Source: Paenisporosarcina indica (GTDB lineage Bacteria > Bacillota > Bacilli > Bacillales_A > Planococcaceae). From it: DNA of 64,000 nucleotides. The position numbers and the translations under genes were made by a program. This document shows positions 60,903 to 64,000 of the stretch, piece by piece. Location of the stretch: assembly GCF_001939075.1 (NCBI RefSeq), contig NZ_MPTA01000001.1, positions 1,100,451 to 1,164,450 on the forward strand, read 5' to 3'. A model generated the notes under the pieces. The model had not been told where the DNA came from and made no database searches. It saw only the letters and a list, made by a program, of their open reading frames with translations. Position 1 is the first letter of the stretch; every line of letters begins with the position of its first letter.

Positions 60903-61760
60903 TCAATTTCCATTAAAACGCCCAACATCTTCCCATAGTTTCGGCATCATCGTAAGTGCCTTGTCTGTGAAGATTTTTAATTTCGGTAAAAACGATCGAA
61001 GTTGAAGGTCTGATAATGTTGTGGCATACAACCACTCACGCATCAGTTCATTTGGAAATAATAAATAACTCAGATCAATTTTTTTTAGAGTTGGATGATC
61101 GCTAAGAAATACATTTACATCGTAGTGATAATGCGGCAGAACACGATGTGCCCACAATATAAGTTCTACTTCTGGAGGTCCAATACATGCTAAATCAAAA
61201 TCGATGATGTATAGTTTATTGCTTTTCTTATCGCGTACAAAATTGTGATGAACGACATCCCCATGCAACAATGTTAATTTTTCACGTGGGTTTGGCACTA
61301 AATTCGCCAATGAATCCGTAGCGAGTTGAGTAATCTTTTTCATTTTTGAAGGACCTAATGTTTTATTCAAAAATGTTTCATACTGTTTCCATTTTTCTAA
61401 CCGGTGTGCCCATTTTCGGTTTAAATTAATTTCCTGAAAATGTCCAGATTCTCGCCAATTAATCTGGTGTCGCGTTTTGTGAAGTTGATGGAGCAAAGCA
61501 AGAGATTCCTTACGATCTTCAGAATGACTGAATTGCACCTTTCGATCGCCTTCAATCCACGGTTGTTGAATCATCATCGGATCACCATATGGTTCAATCG
61601 GAACCACAATATCCGCACCCACACCTGCCAATTGTTCATGAATAAAACGAATTTTATCCGCATCTGATTGATAATCATATTTCTTTAGTGAATATGCATG
61701 CGTTCCAACTTGCCATTTCCACACATTTGGCTTTAGTTGAACATAATGCCCCCGTTCCAC
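60903..61760 (-). CDS. ysxE: Spore-coat-associated phosphotransferase-fold protein (YsxE/CotS-like)
   Basis: This 285-aa protein has the aminoglycoside phosphotransferase/choline kinase fold: catalytic loop LLHGDVVHHNFV and metal-binding IIDFDLACIGPPEVEL. The CotS/YsxE/YutH group consists of such kinase-like proteins in the spore coat; substrate unknown. It starts at GTG 61760, 3 nt after the safA stop, so it is coupled to a coat morphogenetic gene. In B. subtilis ysxE follows spoVID; here it follows safA. Confidence 0.8.
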   Translation of the reverse strand: MERGHYVQLKPNVWKWQVGTHAYSLKKYDYQSDADKIRFIHEQLAGVGADIVVPIEPYGDPMMIQQPWIEGDRKVQFSHSEDRKESLALLHQLHKTRHQINWRESGHFQEINLNRKWAHRLEKWKQYETFLNKTLGPSKMKKITQLATDSLANLVPNPREKLTLLHGDVVHHNFVRDKKSNKLYIIDFDLACIGPPEVELILWAHRVLPHYHYDVNVFLSDHPTLKKIDLSYLLFPNELMREWLYATTLSDLQLRSFLPKLKIFTDKALTMMPKLWEDVGRFNGN

Positions 61761-61763
61761 TCT

Positions 61764-63113
61764 TTAATAAAAGCGAAAAGGTGTCGGATACCCCCAATGC
61801 CCTTGTGGAGTGGGCCACATCTGACAAGGCGTGCATGCCATATAAGGCGACATCTGCGGAGCCATCATCATATGATGCTGAGGCATCGTACTATATTGAT
61901 CTTGGTAAGCACCAAGTGTTTGATTTGAGTTAGGAGATTGTTCATATGCATGCTGTTCATAGCCTGGATTTCGTTTACCACACCCACATGGTGAAGGTTG
62001 GTGGGCATTCTCATAATACTCATGTTGCATTGGTTGGTGGGTATTCTCATAATACTCATGTTGCATTGGGTGGGTATTCTCATGATAACCATGTTGCATT
62101 GGTTGTTGGTTCGGCGGAAAAGGTGAAAGATCAAGAGAAGATGTTTCAATTTCTCTTAATGAAGTCGAATCCATTAACTGCCATCCTTGTGTTTGTTTTG
62201 GCATTGGTTGTGGAACTGGTTGTGGTGCTGGTTTAAATACCGATTCTGGTTTCATAACCGGTGCTGGTTTAAATACCGATTCTGGTTTCATTACCGGTGC
62301 TGGTTTAAATACCGATTCTGGTTTCATTACCGGTGCTGGTTTTGGAACTGGCAGAGGTTTTGGTTGGACTGGTGCTTGTGGAGTCGGAAGTACCTGTGCA
62401 TGTTGTAAATCCATATCGGGCACAGGAATCCAACCATATGGAATCCCCATATAAGGAGGCATCATTTGGGTCATAGTTAAGTGTTGATTAATCGGTTGTG
62501 GCATTGGCATTGGTATATATATAGGCATAGGTTGTTGAATTGGTTGTGGCATCGGTTGTGGCATCGGTTGTGGCATCGGTTGTAACACTGGTTGTGGCTT
62601 CGGTTGTGGCATTGGTTGTGGCTTCGGATGGTGCTCGGGTTGCGGTTTCGGATGGTGCTCGGGTTGTGGCTTCGGATGGTGCTCGGGTTGCGGCTTCGGA
62701 TGGTGCTCTTGTTTTGGATGGTGCTCTTGTTTTGGATGGTGCTCTTGTTTTGGATGGTGCTCTGGTTTCGGTGCTGGCTGTGGCATTTGGTGCATGTTCG
62801 GTTTTGGAACACTTTGCGGTACTGGTAGTGGTTGTGGAACGCTTTGAGGCACTGCCTGTGTCATCGGTTTTGGAGCAGGTTGAATTGTGTATTCCTCCTT
62901 ATTCTTTTTAACAGGTCGATCGTTATTGTAAGGGTGTTCAATAGTTCCTTGCACTTTTGCTGATTGTTCCGGTACAAAAATCTTCATCCCCGGTACAACA
63001 TAATCGGGATTAGCTAAATGTGCGTTCAAACGTTTCACTTCATCAAAAGATACACCATATTGCTTGGATATTTTCCATAGTGTATCTCCTCTTTGCACAA
63101 CATGTACGTGCAA
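61764..63113 (-). CDS. safA: Spore coat assembly protein SafA (LysM, repeat-rich)
   Basis: SafA is a LysM morphogenetic protein that directs inner coat assembly. The 449-aa protein has an N-terminal LysM (residues 1 to about 48, HVVQRGDTLWKISKQYGV). A long Pro/Gln/His/Met-rich region follows with tandem repeats: EHHPKQ, PQPEHHPK, PVMKPESVFKPA and MQHEYYEN. The C-terminus is Tyr/Met/Pro-rich (HMMMAPQMSPYMACTPCQMWP). I chose TTG 63113, after GGGGGAA, which gives the family N-terminus. CATACGAT upstream on the minus strand (around 63143-63150) resembles a SigE -10 box. Confidence 0.88.
   Translation of the reverse strand: MHVHVVQRGDTLWKISKQYGVSFDEVKRLNAHLANPDYVVPGMKIFVPEQSAKVQGTIEHPYNNDRPVKKNKEEYTIQPAPKPMTQAVPQSVPQPLPVPQSVPKPNMHQMPQPAPKPEHHPKQEHHPKQEHHPKQEHHPKPQPEHHPKPQPEHHPKPQPEHHPKPQPMPQPKPQPVLQPMPQPMPQPMPQPIQQPMPIYIPMPMPQPINQHLTMTQMMPPYMGIPYGWIPVPDMDLQHAQVLPTPQAPVQPKPLPVPKPAPVMKPESVFKPAPVMKPESVFKPAPVMKPESVFKPAPQPVPQPMPKQTQGWQLMDSTSLREIETSSLDLSPFPPNQQPMQHGYHENTHPMQHEYYENTHQPMQHEYYENAHQPSPCGCGKRNPGYEQHAYEQSPNSNQTLGAYQDQYSTMPQHHMMMAPQMSPYMACTPCQMWPTPQGHWGYPTPFRFY
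62224..62331 (-). repeat. Three 36-bp tandem repeats inside safA
   Basis: Units starting at 62224, 62260 and 62296 (with a partial fourth at 62332) encode PVMKPESVFKPA and differ by only one base. Near identity indicates recent duplication or ongoing slippage. Confidence 0.85.
62590..62770 (-). repeat. 18- and 24-bp tandem repeats inside safA
   Basis: Four units of about 18 bp encode EHHPKQ and about four units of 24 bp encode PQPEHHPK. They lie next to a PQPM-encoding tract with 12-bp periodicity. Confidence 0.75.
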
Positions 63114-63234
63114 AATTATTCCCCCTTTCATATCTATGTATCGTATGAATCACGATTTGATTTGGTCACTTATTCTCTGTACATGTTAAACTATGAGTAA
63201 GAGTACTACTGTTATGCATGAAAAGGATGGGATT

Positions 63235-63771
63235 GTGTTGAAGAAATTATTAGGGGAAGAGCGAAGACAACAATTACTAGAGATGTTAAAGACGGCTACT
63301 GAAGCAATTAAGGGGACGGATTTAGCAAAAACAGTTGGCGTCAGCCGACAAGTAATTGTCGGAGACATTACATTACTAAAGGCACGCAAAGAGCCGATCC
63401 TAGCCACAAGTCAAGGTTATCTCTATATGGGGAATATTGGCTCGGAGAACGAAGTTGAACGTCAAATTCCATGTATCCATACACCAGAAGATGCACGTGA
63501 AGAATTATACACGCTGGTTGATGCAGGTGTGGTCGTGAAAAATGTGACAGTTGAACATCCTGTGTATGGTGAATTAACCGCCTCGATCATGGTTGCGAAT
63601 CGTCACGAAGTCAATTTGTTTTTGACGCGCGTAGAGGAAACGAGTGCTAGCTATTTATCCGAATTAACAGGCGGGATTCATCTGCATTTAATATCAGCCT
63701 CTTCAAGTGACTACCTAGATGCTGCAGTTGAAGCGATGCGAGTTAAAGGGTTTTTAGCGGACGAACAGTAA
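63235..63771 (+). CDS. niaR: Niacin-responsive transcriptional repressor NiaR
   Basis: NiaR (YrxA) represses NAD synthesis and niacin uptake genes in response to nicotinic acid. The 178-aa protein has an N-terminal HTH_11 winged helix (ERRQQLLEMLK, GVSRQVIVGDITLLKARK) and the metal/niacin-binding 3H domain with conserved His (PCIHTPEDAREELYTLVDAG, VEHPVYGEL, GGIHLHLIS). The frame opens at ATG 63193, but that codon lacks a ribosome binding site. GTG 63235, after AAAAGGATGGG, gives the usual family length and is my choice. Divergent from safA. Confidence 0.9.
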   Translation: MLKKLLGEERRQQLLEMLKTATEAIKGTDLAKTVGVSRQVIVGDITLLKARKEPILATSQGYLYMGNIGSENEVERQIPCIHTPEDAREELYTLVDAGVVVKNVTVEHPVYGELTASIMVANRHEVNLFLTRVEETSASYLSELTGGIHLHLISASSSDYLDAAVEAMRVKGFLADEQ

Positions 63772-63818
63772 AGGTATTTAAAGAATTGATGCTCGCTTTC
63801 TAGAAAGATCGGTCGAAG

Positions 63819-64000
63819 ATGACATTTCTACCTCCCACTACTTTCTTTATTTGGTTGACGGTTCTTTGTACCATAAGTATTGCAATCCTCTTTCGTATTA
63901 AGGGTAGGATAAGCTTTGAACACTGGATTCGAGGCAGTGTGAAATTTTATCGTTTTTATCATACAAAAAAGCATGAATGCAAAATCTGCATTCATGCTTT
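63819..64000 (+). other. Doubtful partial reading frame with one hydrophobic segment
   Basis: A frame beginning ATG 63819 stays open to the window edge (60 codons) and predicts one membrane segment (FFIWLTVLCTISIAILF) followed by a basic stretch. The ribosome binding site is weak and the frame runs through the strong hairpin at 63971-63997. It may be a small gene ending just past the edge or chance. Confidence 0.25.
63964..64000 (-). terminator. Terminator of a minus-strand gene beyond the window
   Basis: GCATGAATGCA (63971-63981) and TGCATTCATGC (63987-63997) form a perfect 11-bp stem, with six Ts following on the minus strand. By synteny the gene may be pheA, but it is not visible here. 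Confidence 0.85.

Noticed and set aside
62187..62911. Long plus-strand frames rich in Trp/Phe or Val/Ala across safA
   Set aside because: They are antisense shadows of the Pro/Gln/His repeat region of safA, which has LysM homology and a proper start.

Overview
The window is a chromosomal core region of a low-GC, endospore-forming Bacillota. Gene order follows Bacillus subtilis closely. Sporulation genes (spoIIP, gpr, an uninterrupted sigK, spoVB, safA), gene sizes and the combination of gene neighbourhoods suggest a spore-forming member of the Planococcaceae (Sporosarcina/Paenisporosarcina-like). The family assignment is inference; the Bacillales assignment is well supported. I see no prophage, insertion sequence, CRISPR array, rRNA or tRNA gene.

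Layout. (1) 1-18142, mostly minus strand: grpE (partial) and hrcA behind a CIRCE operator, hemW, lepA, spoIIP, gpr, holA, the late competence genes comEA-comEB-comEC, and the yqeG-yqeH-aroE-yhbY-nadD-yqeK-rsfS-yqeM ribosome/NAD/shikimate operon, then psd. The plus-strand singletons rpsT and yqzM sit inside. (2) 18234-19608, plus strand: pssA and sigK. (3) 19621-37085, minus strand: mtnN, yrrS, greA, udk, the tRNA U34 hydroxylation/methylation genes trhP2-trhP1-trmR, mltG, yrzB-ruvX-ireB, alaS behind a T-box leader, recD2, yrrB, mnmA-iscS-cymR. (4) 37221-45009: rarA (+), tcdA (-), 6S RNA (-), hisS-aspS (-) behind a second T-box leader, and a secreted amidase (+). (5) 45066-61760, minus strand: dtd, relA, apt, recJ, lapA, secDF, comN, yrbG, yajC-tgt-queA-ruvB-ruvA and ysxE, with a frameshifted spoVB (+) between comN and yrbG. 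(6) 61764-64000: safA (-), niaR (+) and the terminator of a gene beyond the edge.

The genes form a core information-processing island: stress response, tRNA charging and modification (two T-box synthetase units, mnmA with its sulfur donor iscS, tgt/queA, trhP/trmR), DNA repair (recD2, recJ, rarA, ruvAB, ruvX), stringent response, protein export and sporulation.

The unusual content is between the genes. Two apparently undescribed repeat families occur. The first is arrays with a strict 21-bp period, built from GTTGATCARGTY or GTTGCGAC cores separated by variable sequence, at four intergenic sites. The second is a roughly 100-bp dispersed element with two hairpins whose stems show compensatory base changes, at four sites directly downstream of minus-strand genes. 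Three genes (comEA, comEC, spoVB) carry apparent 1-nt indels in homopolymer runs near their 5' ends.
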